A stretch of 64,000 nt of DNA from Telluribacter sp035998675 (GTDB lineage Bacteria > Bacteroidota > Bacteroidia > Cytophagales > Spirosomataceae): NCBI RefSeq assembly GCF_035998675.1, contig NZ_DASYHI010000018.1, positions 186,001 through 250,000 on the forward strand, read 5' to 3'. Below the pieces are notes generated by a model, which had not been told where the DNA came from, made no database searches, and was given only the letters and a program-made list of their open reading frames with translations. A program made the translations under genes and the position numbers. Below are positions 8,203 through 17,766 of the stretch, piece after piece. Within the stretch, counting starts at the first letter, position 1; the number at the start of each line of letters is the position of its first letter.

Positions 8203-9852
8203 ATGCCTGACCCTCACGTTATTGGAATTGATTTTGGTACTGACTCGGTGCGGGCCCTGGTGGTCAATGCCCTGACCGGTGACGAAGTAGGTACTCATGT
8301 GCACGAATACAGCCGCTGGAAGGCCGCTAAGTACTGTCTGCCCCAGGCCTCACAGTTCCGGCAGCACCCCCTCGACTACCTCGAAGGACTCGAAGCCTCG
8401 GTAAGGGGGGCGCTGAATAAAGTACCTGCGGAGGTCAAAGAAAGCATCAGAGGGATAGCCATTGATACGACCGGCTCTACGCCCTGCGCCGTGGATGAGC
8501 AGGGGATGCCGCTGGCCCTGCTGCCCGACTTCGCCGAAAACCCCAACGGCATGTTCATTCTCTGGAAAGACCATACCGCCAACGCCGAGGCCGAAGAAAT
8601 TAATACCCTGGCCCGCCGGTGGGACACTGACTTTACCAAATACGTAGGCGGAATTTATTCGTCCGAATGGTTCTGGGCCAAAATCCTGCACACGCTCCGG
8701 ACGGACGAGCAGGTACGCCGGAAAGCCTACTCCTGGGTAGAGCACTGCGACTGGATGTCGGCCGTGCTGACGGGAGATACCGACCCGCGTACCCTGCGGC
8801 GCAGCCGCACCGCCGCGGGCCATAAAGCTATGTGGAACGCGGAATTTGACGGACTGCCTTCCGAAGAATTCCTGACGGAACTGGACCCCCTGCTGGCAGG
8901 TCTGCGCGGTCGCCTTTTTCAGGATACCTATACTTCTGATCAGCCCATGGGTAAGCTGTCCGCCGAATGGGCCCGGAAGCTGGGTCTTTCGGAAGAGGTA
9001 TTGGTAGGCGTGGGAGCATTTGACGCCCACATGGGAGCAGTGGGGGCTCACATTGAGCCTTATACCTTTGTGAGGGTCATGGGCACGTCTACCTGCGATA
9101 TGCTGACGGCCCCCAACGAGGACATGACCGGCAAACTGGTACCCGGTATCTGCGGACAGGTAGATGGCTCGGTACTACCGGGTATGCTGGGCATGGAAGC
9201 TGGGCAGTCGGCCTTTGGTGATGTATACGCCTGGTTCCGTAACCTGCTGGCCTATCCGCTGCGCGAAGTACTGGCGCGGGAGGTGAGTGAGGAGGTAGTT
9301 AATAAAGTCATTGATGGTATTATTCCCGCGTTGTCCAAAGCCGCCGAAGCCCTGCCCGTGACCGAAAATGATATCATAGCACTGGACTGGCTGAACGGTC
9401 GGCGTACGCCGGATGCCAATCATGAACTGAAAGGAGCTCTGTTCGGTCTAAACCTGGGAAGTGACGCGCCGCGGGTATTCAAGGCACTGGTAGAAGCCAC
9501 TGCCTTTGGTTCAAAAGCCATTGTAGACCGTTTTCTGGAAGAAGGGGTACCCATCCGGCAGGTAATCGGGATTGGAGGCGTTGCCAAAAAATCACCTTTC
9601 GTGATGCAGACCTTGGCCAATGTCCTGAACATGCCCATCAAGGTAGCGGTATCGGAACAGGCCTGCGCCCTGGGTGCCGCCATGTTTGCCTCGGTAGCGG
9701 CTGAAATTCACCCCAGCGTGGAGGCCGCGCAGGAGGCTATGTCGTCCGGCTTCGACGCCGAGTACCATCCCCAGCCAGAGCGGGTAGAAGTATACCAGAA
9801 ATTGTATCAGAAGTACCTGAAGGCGGGGAAGCTGGTGGAGGGGAGTTTATGA
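8203..9852 (+). CDS. araB: ribulokinase
   Basis: 549 residues of the FGGY kinase family, the usual AraB length. The N-terminal phosphate loop is IGIDFGTDSVRAL (from residue 7); later marks are WKDHTA, DWLNGRRTPDANHELKGALFGL and GIGGVAKKSPFVMQTLANVLNMPI in the C-terminal ATPase lobe. It phosphorylates L-ribulose to L-ribulose-5-phosphate. First gene of araB-araA-araD; a 188-bp gap with a large inverted repeat separates it from araA. No AraR-type regulator or arabinose transporter is adjacent. Confidence 0.95.
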   Translation: MPDPHVIGIDFGTDSVRALVVNALTGDEVGTHVHEYSRWKAAKYCLPQASQFRQHPLDYLEGLEASVRGALNKVPAEVKESIRGIAIDTTGSTPCAVDEQGMPLALLPDFAENPNGMFILWKDHTANAEAEEINTLARRWDTDFTKYVGGIYSSEWFWAKILHTLRTDEQVRRKAYSWVEHCDWMSAVLTGDTDPRTLRRSRTAAGHKAMWNAEFDGLPSEEFLTELDPLLAGLRGRLFQDTYTSDQPMGKLSAEWARKLGLSEEVLVGVGAFDAHMGAVGAHIEPYTFVRVMGTSTCDMLTAPNEDMTGKLVPGICGQVDGSVLPGMLGMEAGQSAFGDVYAWFRNLLAYPLREVLAREVSEEVVNKVIDGIIPALSKAAEALPVTENDIIALDWLNGRRTPDANHELKGALFGLNLGSDAPRVFKALVEATAFGSKAIVDRFLEEGVPIRQVIGIGGVAKKSPFVMQTLANVLNMPIKVAVSEQACALGAAMFASVAAEIHPSVEAAQEAMSSGFDAEYHPQPERVEVYQKLYQKYLKAGKLVEGSL

Positions 9853-10030
9853 GTAGATGAGTTTATGAGCGGATGTGATTATGGTTATAAGTTTACAGGA
9901 AGCAGGTAAGCAAACTTATTCTATCCACTCAATCATTCACTTACAACTCACTCAAAACCAGAATTTACCTTCCCCACACCCACTCATAAACCGCAGCGGC
10001 GGCCGCTCATGGACTCAATACTCATAAACT
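9843..10030. repeat. inverted-repeat element between araB and araA
   Basis: AGTTTATGAG (9845-9854, overlapping the araB stop) returns inverted as CTCATAAACT at 10021-10030, just before araA. The left end is a tandem of two 16-bp near-copies beginning GAGTTTATGAG; the right half is rich in CACTCAATCATTCAC. It also holds a GCGGCCGC palindrome near 10000. Similar snapback elements lie at 24101-24187 and 42094-42231. Confidence 0.55.
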
Positions 10031-10040
10031 TTAAAACACC

Positions 10041-11564
10041 TTGACTCATATACTCGAAAAATACGAAGTTTGGTTCGTCACCGGGAGTCAGCATCTCTAC
10101 GGAGAAGAAACGCTGAAACAGGTAGCGGAGCACGCGCAGGCTATTGCTTCCGGCTTAAATACAAATGAGAAAGTACCGGTTCGCATTGTATTCAAGCCTG
10201 TAGTCACTACGCCGGACGAAATATACAAGGTTTGCCAAGAGGCTAACGTAGCTCCTGATTGTATCGGAATCATTGCCTGGATGCATACCTTCTCGCCCGC
10301 CAAAATGTGGATTGGTGGATTGAAAGTACTACAGAAACCCCTGCTGCACCTGCACACGCAGTACAACCGCGACATTCCCTGGGCCACCATTGATATGGAT
10401 TTCATGAACCTCAACCAATCCGCGCACGGCGACCGGGAGTTTGGATTCATGCTGTCACGGATGCGCCTGAACCGCAAGGTAGTAGTAGGCCACTGGCAGC
10501 AGGAAGATGTGGTTGAACGTCTGAACATATGGACCCGCGCCGCCGCCGCCCGCCACGACCTGCAGGGTGCCCGCTTTGTCCGGTTTGGTGATAACATGCG
10601 GCAGGTAGCCGTAACTGAGGGCGACAAGGTAGCGGCCGAGATGCAGTTTGGCTACTCGGTCAATGGCTACGGGGTGGGGGATTTGGTGAAGGTACTTAAT
10701 GAAGTACCTGATGCCGCCATTGACCAGCTGTGCGCCGAATACGAAGACAGTTACAACCTGGCAAGTACCCTACGCAAAGGGGGCGACCAGAACAGTTCAC
10801 TGCGCGAAGCCGCACGAATTGAGCTCGGGATCAGGAATTTCCTGGAAACAGGGAATTTTAAGGGCTACACCAATACCTTCGAAGACCTGCACGGCATGGT
10901 ACAGCTACCGGGCATTGCGTCGCAGCGCCTGATGGCGGCGGGCTATGGCTTCGGGGCCGAAGGCGACTGGAAAACCGCCGCTATGCTGCGGGCTATGAAA
11001 GTAATGGCTACCGGGCTACCCGGTGGCAATTCGTTTATGGAAGACTACACTTACCACTTTGCCGACCCTGCTAATCCGGCTGATAGTCAGTTGGTACTGG
11101 GGGCGCACATGCTCGAAATATGTGAGTCCATCGCCGACGGCAAGCCTCATTGTGAAGTACACCCATTGGGCATTGGCGGCAAAGCCGACCCGGTACGGCT
11201 GGTATTCAATGTAGCGGCTGGCCCGGCTCTGAATGTATCGGTCATTGATATGGGGAATCGGTTCCGGATACTGGCCAATGAAGTAGAAGCCGTAGCGCCC
11301 CCGCACGACCTGCCTAAATTGCCCGTAGCACGGGTACTCTGGAAGCCCCAGCCCGACATGCAAACCGGCTGCGCCGCCTGGATACAGGCCGGTGGTGCTC
11401 ATCATACCGTTTACAGCCAGAATCTGAGTGTTGAGTACATCGAAGATTTTGCGGATATGGTAGGTGTTGAACTCGTTACCATTGATAAAGATACCCGCCT
11501 GCGCCAGTTCCAAAATGAGCTGCGCTGGAACGAAGTTTACTACCAGATGAAAGGAGGATTTTAG
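10041..11564 (+). CDS. araA: L-arabinose isomerase
   Basis: 507 residues beginning (TTG start) MTHILEKYEVWFVTGSQHLYG, an arabinose isomerase N-terminus; no upstream ATG is available in frame, so TTG at 10041 is the best start. The metal-site region is intact: FMEDYTYHF, GAHMLEICESI and CEVHPLGIGGKADPVRLVFN provide the two Glu and first His ligands. It converts L-arabinose to L-ribulose in the cytoplasm, step one of the pathway, although the gene is second in the cluster. araD follows after 2 bp, so these two are translationally linked. Confidence 0.95.
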   Translation: MTHILEKYEVWFVTGSQHLYGEETLKQVAEHAQAIASGLNTNEKVPVRIVFKPVVTTPDEIYKVCQEANVAPDCIGIIAWMHTFSPAKMWIGGLKVLQKPLLHLHTQYNRDIPWATIDMDFMNLNQSAHGDREFGFMLSRMRLNRKVVVGHWQQEDVVERLNIWTRAAAARHDLQGARFVRFGDNMRQVAVTEGDKVAAEMQFGYSVNGYGVGDLVKVLNEVPDAAIDQLCAEYEDSYNLASTLRKGGDQNSSLREAARIELGIRNFLETGNFKGYTNTFEDLHGMVQLPGIASQRLMAAGYGFGAEGDWKTAAMLRAMKVMATGLPGGNSFMEDYTYHFADPANPADSQLVLGAHMLEICESIADGKPHCEVHPLGIGGKADPVRLVFNVAAGPALNVSVIDMGNRFRILANEVEAVAPPHDLPKLPVARVLWKPQPDMQTGCAAWIQAGGAHHTVYSQNLSVEYIEDFADMVGVELVTIDKDTRLRQFQNELRWNEVYYQMKGGF

Positions 11565-11566
11565 TA

Positions 11567-12271
11567 ATGTCGGCCTATAAGTACTTAAAAGAAGAGGTAT
11601 ACGAAGCCAATAGGGAGCTGCCCCGGAAGGGTCTGGTCCTGTATACCTTCGGCAACGTCAGCGGCATTGACCGGCAGGCGGGGGTGGTGGCTATTAAACC
11701 CAGCGGAGTACCTTACGAAGAGCTTCGCGTAGAAGACATTGTGGTGGTGGACCTGGACAATCAGCTGGTGGAAGGTACTATGCGCCCTTCTTCCGATACC
11801 AAAACCCACACGCTACTCTACCGCCACTTCGCTACGGTAGGAGGCATCTGTCACACCCACTCCACCTACGCCGTCGCCTGGGCGCAGGCTATGCGGCCCA
11901 TTCCCAACCTGGGTACCACCCACGCCGACCACCTGGTCCAATCGGTACCGGTCACGGATGTCATGTCGGATGAGGCTATTCAGGGAGACTATGAACACGA
12001 AACCGGTCTGCAGATTCTGGATAAGTTTAAAGAACTAGCCCTGTCGCCCGAGGAGGTAGAGATGGTACTCGTAGCCTGCCACGGTCCCTTTACCTGGGGC
12101 AAAACCCCCGCCAAAGCAGTTTACAACTCGGCCGTGCTGGAAGAGCTGGCGCGCATGGCCTACCTCACCCTTTCTATCAATCCGGGAACTCCTGCCATTA
12201 AGCAGTCACTGAAAGACAAGCACTACTTCCGCAAACACGGCAAAGACGCCTACTACGGGCAGGGGTGCTAA
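11567..12271 (+). CDS. araD: L-ribulose-5-phosphate 4-epimerase
   Basis: 234 residues of the class II aldolase/adducin family. Zinc ligands are H96, H98 (ICHTHSTYAVAW) and H172 (VACHGPFTWGK), one residue off the E. coli numbering; the C-terminal HGKDAYYGQG carries the catalytic Tyr. FGNVSG near residue 28 and KPSG near 44 bind phosphate. It makes D-xylulose-5-phosphate for the pentose phosphate pathway, completing araBAD. Starts 2 bp after araA. Confidence 0.95.
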   Translation: MSAYKYLKEEVYEANRELPRKGLVLYTFGNVSGIDRQAGVVAIKPSGVPYEELRVEDIVVVDLDNQLVEGTMRPSSDTKTHTLLYRHFATVGGICHTHSTYAVAWAQAMRPIPNLGTTHADHLVQSVPVTDVMSDEAIQGDYEHETGLQILDKFKELALSPEEVEMVLVACHGPFTWGKTPAKAVYNSAVLEELARMAYLTLSINPGTPAIKQSLKDKHYFRKHGKDAYYGQGC

Positions 12272-12306
12272 TTAGTAATTAAATCACTGAAGTATAAGAA
12301 TTTTTT

Positions 12307-12351
12307 GCACCAGGATTCACAGAGAATAATTCCCTCTGTGACTCCTGGTGC
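12307..12351. other. long hairpin after araD
   Basis: Arms 12307-12323 (GCACCAGGA, then TCACAGAG after one base) pair with 12334-12351. There is no T run on the plus-strand 3' side; the T run precedes it, so it would act as a terminator only for minus-strand transcripts. It may be a decayed repeat of the CTCTGTG type. Confidence 0.45.
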
Positions 12352-12534
12352 TTAGCTATCTTACGAGTTCTGGGGTAGAAACCTCTTTAAAGATTTTGTA
12401 ACTGTATAGGTCAGGAAAGTACTTTTATAAATCTATTTTAGATATTGTCAGGATAAACTTGCACTATTTTCGTCTTTCTATAAACCACTTATTCAATCAA
12501 CTATAATAGGAGTAGCCATGCCGTAGCCAAAGGA

Positions 12535-12560
12535 GGCGCGGGAACCATTGCGCCCGGTTC
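12535..12560 (+). other. possible H-type pseudoknot in the leader of the cytochrome gene
   Basis: GGCGC (12535-12539) pairs with GCGCC (12550-12554), and the interleaved GAACC (12542-12546) pairs with GGTTC (12556-12560). The crossed order fits an H-type pseudoknot, 63 bp before the ATG at 12624. The patch is GC-rich between AT-rich flanks. It does not match a riboswitch I know. Confidence 0.3.
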
Positions 12561-12623
12561 GGGGTAGTGGTAGTAGAATCCGGGTGGTAACTGACTTATT
12601 GTATCTACAAGTAATTAAGCGTT

Positions 12624-14909
12624 ATGCGATTAAGCTATGTACTTATTCTTCTGGCCGTAGCCATTATTACACTGAGCGCCTGGCAGTGGTGGGGAGGGAA
12701 TAGAGTTGATTTTAATACGCAGATCCGGCCCATCCTGAATGCCAACTGTACCGGATGCCACGGAGGAGTGAAGCAGCAGGGGAACATCAGCCTGCTGTAC
12801 CGGGAGAAAGCATTAAGCAAAGGCAAATCAGGTAAAGCCTGTATCGTTCCGGGGCATCCTGAGCAGAGCGAACTCATGGCCCGCCTTAAATCCACTGACC
12901 CCGACGACCGGATGCCGCTCAAGGCCCCGCCACTCAGCGACGAGCAGATTGGACTCCTGGAGCGCTGGATTGAGGAAGGTGCCGAATGGGAAACCCACTG
13001 GTCCTACATTGCCCCCGAGCCGCAAAAGCCGCCGTTTGTTTTTTCTTTCTGGCCGGAAAATGACATTGATAAATTTGTATTAAAAAAACTCAAAGCTGAA
13101 GGTCTTTCTCCGGCCGACGAAGCCGATAAGGCCGTACTCCTCCGCCGCGTCACGCTGGACCTGACCGGTCTGGCACCCACTCCTCAGGAGTACGACGATT
13201 TCCTGAACGATAAATCAGATAACGCTTACGAAAAAGTAGTGGACCGGCTGCTGGCTTCGCCGCACTACGGGGAGCGCTGGGCGGCCATGTGGCTGGACCT
13301 GGCCCGCTACGGCGACTCGCAGGGCTACCAGAAAGACCGCCACCGCGACATCTGGCAGTACCGCGACTGGGTCATTGAGGCCTTTAATCAGGATATGCCG
13401 TTTGATAAGTTTACAGTGGAGCAACTGGCCGGCGATCTCCTGCCTAACCCTACCGTTGACCAGCGTATTGCTACCGCTTTTCATAGAAATACCAATACCA
13501 ACGACGAAGGAGGTACCGACGACGAAGAGTTCCGGGTCGTAGCCGTCATTGACCGCGTCAATACTACCATGGAGGTCTGGCAGGGTACTACTATGGCCTG
13601 TGTGCAGTGCCACAGCCATCCCTACGACGCTTTTCCCCACAAAGATTACTACCAGCTGATGGCTTTTTTCAATACCTCAGCCGACGCGGACCTGACCAGT
13701 GACAAACCGATACTGAGGGAGCTTTCTTCCATTCAGAAGCGCCAACTGGACGAATTGACCCGGTTCCTGAGCAGCCAACACGATACGACCGACGCCCAGT
13801 ACCAGGCTGCCCAGCAGAAGCTGGAAAAGATAAAGCCTTCGCGTACACCCGTTATGGAGGAACTTCCCGCCGATAGTACCCGTAAAACGCATATGTTTGA
13901 GCGGGGCAACTGGATGGTACACGGCGAAGAAGTCTTTCCCCAGACTCCCAAAACCCTGACGCAACTACCCAAAGGGGTACCCACCAGTCGGCTGGGACTG
14001 GCGCAGTGGCTGGTGAGTCAGCAAAATCCGCTGACGGCCCGGGTTATGGTTAACCGTTACTGGGAGCAGCTTTTTGGCCGGGGACTGGTGGAGACACTGG
14101 AAGATTTTGGTACCCAGGGCGCCAAGCCTACCCATCCCGAACTACTGGACTGGCTGGCCTTGCGCTTCATGAACGAAAACCAGTGGAGCGTTAAGAAACT
14201 CCTGCGTGAGGTAGTACTTTCGGCTACCTACCGGCAGGGTTCCGAGGTGAGCGAAGAGGCGCTGGAAAAAGACCCGTACAATACCTTACTGTCAAGAGGC
14301 CCGCGCGTGCGCCTCAACGCCGAGCAGGTCCGCGACCAGGCCTTGGCGGCTTCGGGCTTACTATCACCAAAGCTATTTGGCCCCAGCGTGATGCCGCCGC
14401 AGCCCGACGGGGTGTGGCAGGTCATCCGGAATACCGTAAAATGGCGTACCGCCGAAGACGAAGACCGCTACCGCCGCGGGGTGTATACCTACTGGCGCAA
14501 GTCCAGCCCCTATCCTTCGTTTACTACCTTCGACGCCCCCAGCCGGGAGTTGTGCATTTCCCGCCGGATACGGACCAACACTCCCCTACAGGCGCTGGTC
14601 ACGCTAAACGACCCGGTGTACCTGGAAGCCGCCCAGGGGCTTGGCTGGCAAATGAAGCAGGTGACGGCTTATAATCCGGCTGAGAGTATCAGGGAAGGGT
14701 ACAAACGATTGACGGGCCGCGCGCCTTCCGAAGAGCGATTGAAACTGTTGCTGAATTACTACCGGCAATCGGTCAGGTACTACCGTACTTCTCCGCAGGA
14801 TGTCCTGAAATTCCTGACGATGGATTATCCCAAAACACCCCACCTGGCCGCACTGACGGCTACGGCTAACGTGATGCTGAACCTGGACGAGGTGATTACG
14901 AAGCAGTAG
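12624..14909 (+). CDS. exported c-type cytochrome, DUF1549/DUF1553 protein
   Basis: 761 residues. A signal anchor (about 4-22) is followed by a planctomycete-type cytochrome C domain with CTGCH at 42-46 and a candidate axial Met at 97 (DDRMP). DUF1549 follows, starting DIDKFVLKKLKAEGLSPADEADKAVLLRRVTLDLTG-like sequence and including the conserved CVQCH motif at 326-330, then DUF1553 from about 450 (LAQWLVSQQNPLTARVMVNRYWEQLFGRGLVETLEDFG). Related proteins are often near 1000 residues; this one lacks an extra domain between the cytochrome and DUF1549. Function is not established; it nearly always pairs with a DUF1501 protein, as here 168 bp downstream. Periplasmic. Confidence 0.88.
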   Translation: MRLSYVLILLAVAIITLSAWQWWGGNRVDFNTQIRPILNANCTGCHGGVKQQGNISLLYREKALSKGKSGKACIVPGHPEQSELMARLKSTDPDDRMPLKAPPLSDEQIGLLERWIEEGAEWETHWSYIAPEPQKPPFVFSFWPENDIDKFVLKKLKAEGLSPADEADKAVLLRRVTLDLTGLAPTPQEYDDFLNDKSDNAYEKVVDRLLASPHYGERWAAMWLDLARYGDSQGYQKDRHRDIWQYRDWVIEAFNQDMPFDKFTVEQLAGDLLPNPTVDQRIATAFHRNTNTNDEGGTDDEEFRVVAVIDRVNTTMEVWQGTTMACVQCHSHPYDAFPHKDYYQLMAFFNTSADADLTSDKPILRELSSIQKRQLDELTRFLSSQHDTTDAQYQAAQQKLEKIKPSRTPVMEELPADSTRKTHMFERGNWMVHGEEVFPQTPKTLTQLPKGVPTSRLGLAQWLVSQQNPLTARVMVNRYWEQLFGRGLVETLEDFGTQGAKPTHPELLDWLALRFMNENQWSVKKLLREVVLSATYRQGSEVSEEALEKDPYNTLLSRGPRVRLNAEQVRDQALAASGLLSPKLFGPSVMPPQPDGVWQVIRNTVKWRTAEDEDRYRRGVYTYWRKSSPYPSFTTFDAPSRELCISRRIRTNTPLQALVTLNDPVYLEAAQGLGWQMKQVTAYNPAESIREGYKRLTGRAPSEERLKLLLNYYRQSVRYYRTSPQDVLKFLTMDYPKTPHLAALTATANVMLNLDEVITKQ

Positions 14910-14916
14910 GTGGGTA

Positions 14917-15056
14917 GTTAAAAATGAATAATGTAAAATTAAGAATGAAGAACGGAGAGTAAAGAAGGAAGTGGGATGTAAAGAGCTGATAAAATAGTAG
15001 TACAATCTTCTTTGTACCTCTGCGCAAAGCTCCCCAAACTCTGCGTTTACGTTTTA
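14917..15056. repeat. low-complexity intergenic repeats
   Basis: A purine-rich AATGAATAATGTAAAATT-type stretch lies at about 14923-14960, and a stretch of the CTTTGTACCTCTGCGCAAAG / CTCTGCGTTTA type at about 15008-15053. Both types recur as non-coding intergenic sequence in many bacterial genomes. They separate the cytochrome gene from its DUF1501 partner. Confidence 0.45.
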
Positions 15057-15077
15057 ATTTCGACAATAGAAATACTG

Positions 15078-16547
15078 ATGGAAAAGATACTGAAAGAACT
15101 GGAACAGACAGATAGAGAGGTAACGACCCGCCGTTATTTTCTGCAGCAGAGCATCGGACACCTGGGAGCCATGGCCCTGGGGGGCATGATGATGGGCTGT
15201 GATATGTTCAAGGGTGATACAAGTACTTCCAAAGATAGCTTCCGCCTCAGCCACTTTGCTCCTAAGGCCAAGCGGGTTATTTTCCTCCACATGTCGGGAG
15301 CCCCTTCCCAGCTCGAGCTATTTGAGAATAAGCCCTTACTGCGTGACCTGGACGGCCAGGATTGTCCGCCGTCTTTGCTGGAAGGAAAGCGCTTTGCCTT
15401 CATAGTAGGTACTCCCAAGATGCTCGGCCCCTACGCCGAATTTAACCAGTACGGACAAACGGGTAGTTGGGTTTCCAATCATATGCCGTACTTTCAGCAG
15501 TCCGTGGATGAGGTAACATTCCTGCGGGCCATGCATACTGACGAGTTCAACCACGCTCCGGCGCAGCTATTCATGCATACGGGCGGTCCGCGTACCGGGC
15601 GCCCCAGTTTTGGCTCCTGGGTAACCTATGGTCTGGGTTCTGAAAATGAAAATCTGCCCGGATTTATTGTACTGGCCTCGGGTGACGCCATTCCCAGCGC
15701 GGGCAAGAGTATCTGGGGCAGCGGTTTTCTGCCGTCGCAGTACCAGGGCGTGCAGTGCCGCTCCGAGGGTGACCCGGTACTGTACATCTCTGACCCCGCC
15801 GGAATGCCCCGCGACCTGCGCAAGGCCGCCATCCAGACCATCAGTGATATCAATCGCGTGCAGCACCAGGAAATGGGTGACCCCGAAATACTGTCGCGTA
15901 TTGAGCAGTATGAGCTGGCCTTCCGTATGCAAACCACTGTACCCGAGGCCATGGACATCAGCCGCGAGCCCGATTACATTCACCAACTGTACGGTACTAC
16001 CCCCGGTCAGAACTCCTACGCCAACAACTGCTTACTGGCGCGCCGGCTGGCCGAGCGGGGCGTCCGCTTTATCCAACTTTACCACGCCGACTGGGATACC
16101 CACGGTAGTAACTCCAACGAAGCGCTGGAAATTGGCTTTGTAAATCGTTGTAAGGAAACCGACCAGGCTACAACGGCCCTGCTTACTGACCTGAAACAGC
16201 GCGGTATGCTGGACGACACGCTGGTGGTGTGGGGAGGCGAATTTGGCCGGACACCCATGGCTGAAAACCGGGGTGGTAAGAAAGCGCCTTTCAAGGGCCG
16301 CGACCATCATAAAGAAGCCTTTACCATGTGGATGGCCGGTGCGGGTGTCAAGCAGGGATTCAGCTTTGGCGAAACCGACGAGATAGGGTACTACGGTACC
16401 AAAGACCGGGTACACGTCCACGACCTACAGGCTACCATACTGCACCTGATGGGCCTCGACCACGAAAAACTGACGTACGCATTTCAGGGACGTAACTTCC
16501 GGCTGACCGACGTGCACGGAAAAGTGGTACATCAGATTCTATCGTAG
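15078..16547 (+). CDS. DUF1501 protein with Tat-like signal
   Basis: 489 residues from the ATG at 15078; the longer frame from a TTG at 15012 would start in intergenic repeat sequence, so I prefer 15078. The N-terminus has twin arginines (TTRRYFLQQS, R18-R19), a hydrophobic stretch and a Cys in GGMMMGC (C41), so it may be a Tat-exported lipoprotein. The rest is DUF1501, related to the alkaline phosphatase/sulfatase superfamily: FLHMSGAPSQLELFENKP, HTGGPRTGRPSFGSWVTYGLGSEN, WDTHGSN, WGGEFGRTPMAENRGGK, GRDHH and HDLQATILHLMGLDH. It lies after the cytochrome/DUF1549 protein, its constant partner; substrate unknown. Confidence 0.88.
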   Translation: MEKILKELEQTDREVTTRRYFLQQSIGHLGAMALGGMMMGCDMFKGDTSTSKDSFRLSHFAPKAKRVIFLHMSGAPSQLELFENKPLLRDLDGQDCPPSLLEGKRFAFIVGTPKMLGPYAEFNQYGQTGSWVSNHMPYFQQSVDEVTFLRAMHTDEFNHAPAQLFMHTGGPRTGRPSFGSWVTYGLGSENENLPGFIVLASGDAIPSAGKSIWGSGFLPSQYQGVQCRSEGDPVLYISDPAGMPRDLRKAAIQTISDINRVQHQEMGDPEILSRIEQYELAFRMQTTVPEAMDISREPDYIHQLYGTTPGQNSYANNCLLARRLAERGVRFIQLYHADWDTHGSNSNEALEIGFVNRCKETDQATTALLTDLKQRGMLDDTLVVWGGEFGRTPMAENRGGKKAPFKGRDHHKEAFTMWMAGAGVKQGFSFGETDEIGYYGTKDRVHVHDLQATILHLMGLDHEKLTYAFQGRNFRLTDVHGKVVHQILS

Positions 16548-16641
16548 GCAGCGCATTTGCCGGGGCTTTGGCTTAATATGGTAATGGGGTTTAGTTTAGA
16601 TTCTACTTTGTTGCTATATTTCAGCAGCAAACCTTCTCATT

Positions 16642-17358
16642 ATGAATCAAAGTACCTGTCCGAACTGTGGTGGCGACCTGCAACCGGAGTTCAAGTACTG
16701 TGCGGGCTGTGGTCAGTCGGCACAGGTACACCGTCTGGACCTGCACCATATCATGCACGATATGATGCATGCCGTTCTTCACGCCGATAAAGGAATCATT
16801 CATCTCACTAAAGCCATGTTGCTGGCACCGGGGATAGTAGCCAGAGAGTACGTTGGCGGCAAGCGGAAGAAGTACTTCAATCCGTTCAGCTACTTAGTCA
16901 TTACCGTGGCAATTTCGGCTTTTCTGACGGCCTACTTTCACCTGATGCAGGCCGATGTACAGTCGCCGAATCCAGTATCGGCTATGGTAACCCGGCACAT
17001 TAATCTTATCTTTTTTGTGGCGGTACCTATCTCATCCTTTTTTACCTGGCTGCTGTTTAAAAGGTCGGGCTACAACTTCGCCGAAAACCTTACTTTTCAT
17101 GCGTTTCTGGGCGGTTTGCGCATTGTTTTCTTTGTACTCATTTTTACCCCGATGGTTGTGTTTTTTCGGGAGCATTATTACACCGGGCTGATGGTTTATA
17201 TGGGTATATGGGCTGCTTTTACCGCCTGGGCCTACTACCAGTTTTACGGAGGCAGACTGACCGGCGCTATTTTAAAAAGCTTCCTGGCGCTTTTCCTGAC
17301 CCAACTCACTATTTCTGTCCTTCTTTTGGCAATAGTTAAGTTTTTTGTTTTCATATAA
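16642..17358 (+). CDS. DUF3667 membrane protein with zinc ribbon
   Basis: 238 residues. Residues 6-23 form a zinc ribbon (CPNCGG...YCAGCG, C6, C9, C20, C23), then YVGGKRKKYFNPFSYLVITVAISAFL, the hallmark of DUF3667, and about five membrane segments to the C-terminus. Bacteroidota have many paralogues; function unknown. It is likely transcribed with the small membrane protein 44 bp downstream. Confidence 0.85.
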   Translation: MNQSTCPNCGGDLQPEFKYCAGCGQSAQVHRLDLHHIMHDMMHAVLHADKGIIHLTKAMLLAPGIVAREYVGGKRKKYFNPFSYLVITVAISAFLTAYFHLMQADVQSPNPVSAMVTRHINLIFFVAVPISSFFTWLLFKRSGYNFAENLTFHAFLGGLRIVFFVLIFTPMVVFFREHYYTGLMVYMGIWAAFTAWAYYQFYGGRLTGAILKSFLALFLTQLTISVLLLAIVKFFVFI

Positions 17359-17402
17359 GTACTTTACAGCATTACTTTTTTGATTAACCTCCTCCGTCTA
17401 TC

Positions 17403-17693
17403 ATGAAAATAGCTCTCTACCTGGTTCAGCTTCTCAGCCTGCTTACGCTTATTCCGTGGTACCAGGCCGCCCAGACTTCCTTCCTGGCGCTTGATACTAT
17501 TGATCCCAGCAAACGGGTTAGCGCCTACCTCTTCGTAGGCATGATTCTCTCTTTTCCAATAATAATACTGGCGTGTATCTGGATGTCGTGGAAATGGTGG
17601 CGGAAGGGGAACAAAAAATCACCGTTTGTACCCTCCTCTCTGCCGTTGCTGATTGCCCTGCTGGCTTTTTTATTTGTAAACCTGGTACAGTAA
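17403..17693 (+). CDS. small hypothetical membrane protein
   Basis: 96 residues with three hydrophobic segments at about 4-20, 43-66 and 78-95 and a basic WKWWRKGNKK loop. I do not recognise the family. Its position directly behind the DUF3667 gene and clean ATG start support it as a real gene in the same transcript. Confidence 0.65.
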   Translation: MKIALYLVQLLSLLTLIPWYQAAQTSFLALDTIDPSKRVSAYLFVGMILSFPIIILACIWMSWKWWRKGNKKSPFVPSSLPLLIALLAFLFVNLVQ

Positions 17694-17766
17694 ATCATAT
17701 AATAATCTGGTAGTAAGGTTATAAATAGTCTTCTACTGTCTTCTATAAAAAAATACAGATCCAAAC

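Larger units (their letters stand above)
12272..12623. other. 352-bp intergenic region
   Basis: No gene is seen. It holds a long hairpin (12307-12351) after araD, an AT-rich stretch (12360-12500), and a GC-rich patch (12510-12590) with interleaved complementary segments (separate entries). Confidence 0.5.

Noticed and set aside
9995..10010. GCGGCCGC palindrome as a functional element (also near 57712)
   Set aside because: Only two spacer copies and one inside a gene; no common flanks.
12510..12590. Cobalamin or other known riboswitch
   Set aside because: I looked for the conserved B12-box-like core and other familiar motifs and found none; only the pseudoknot-like pairing remains.
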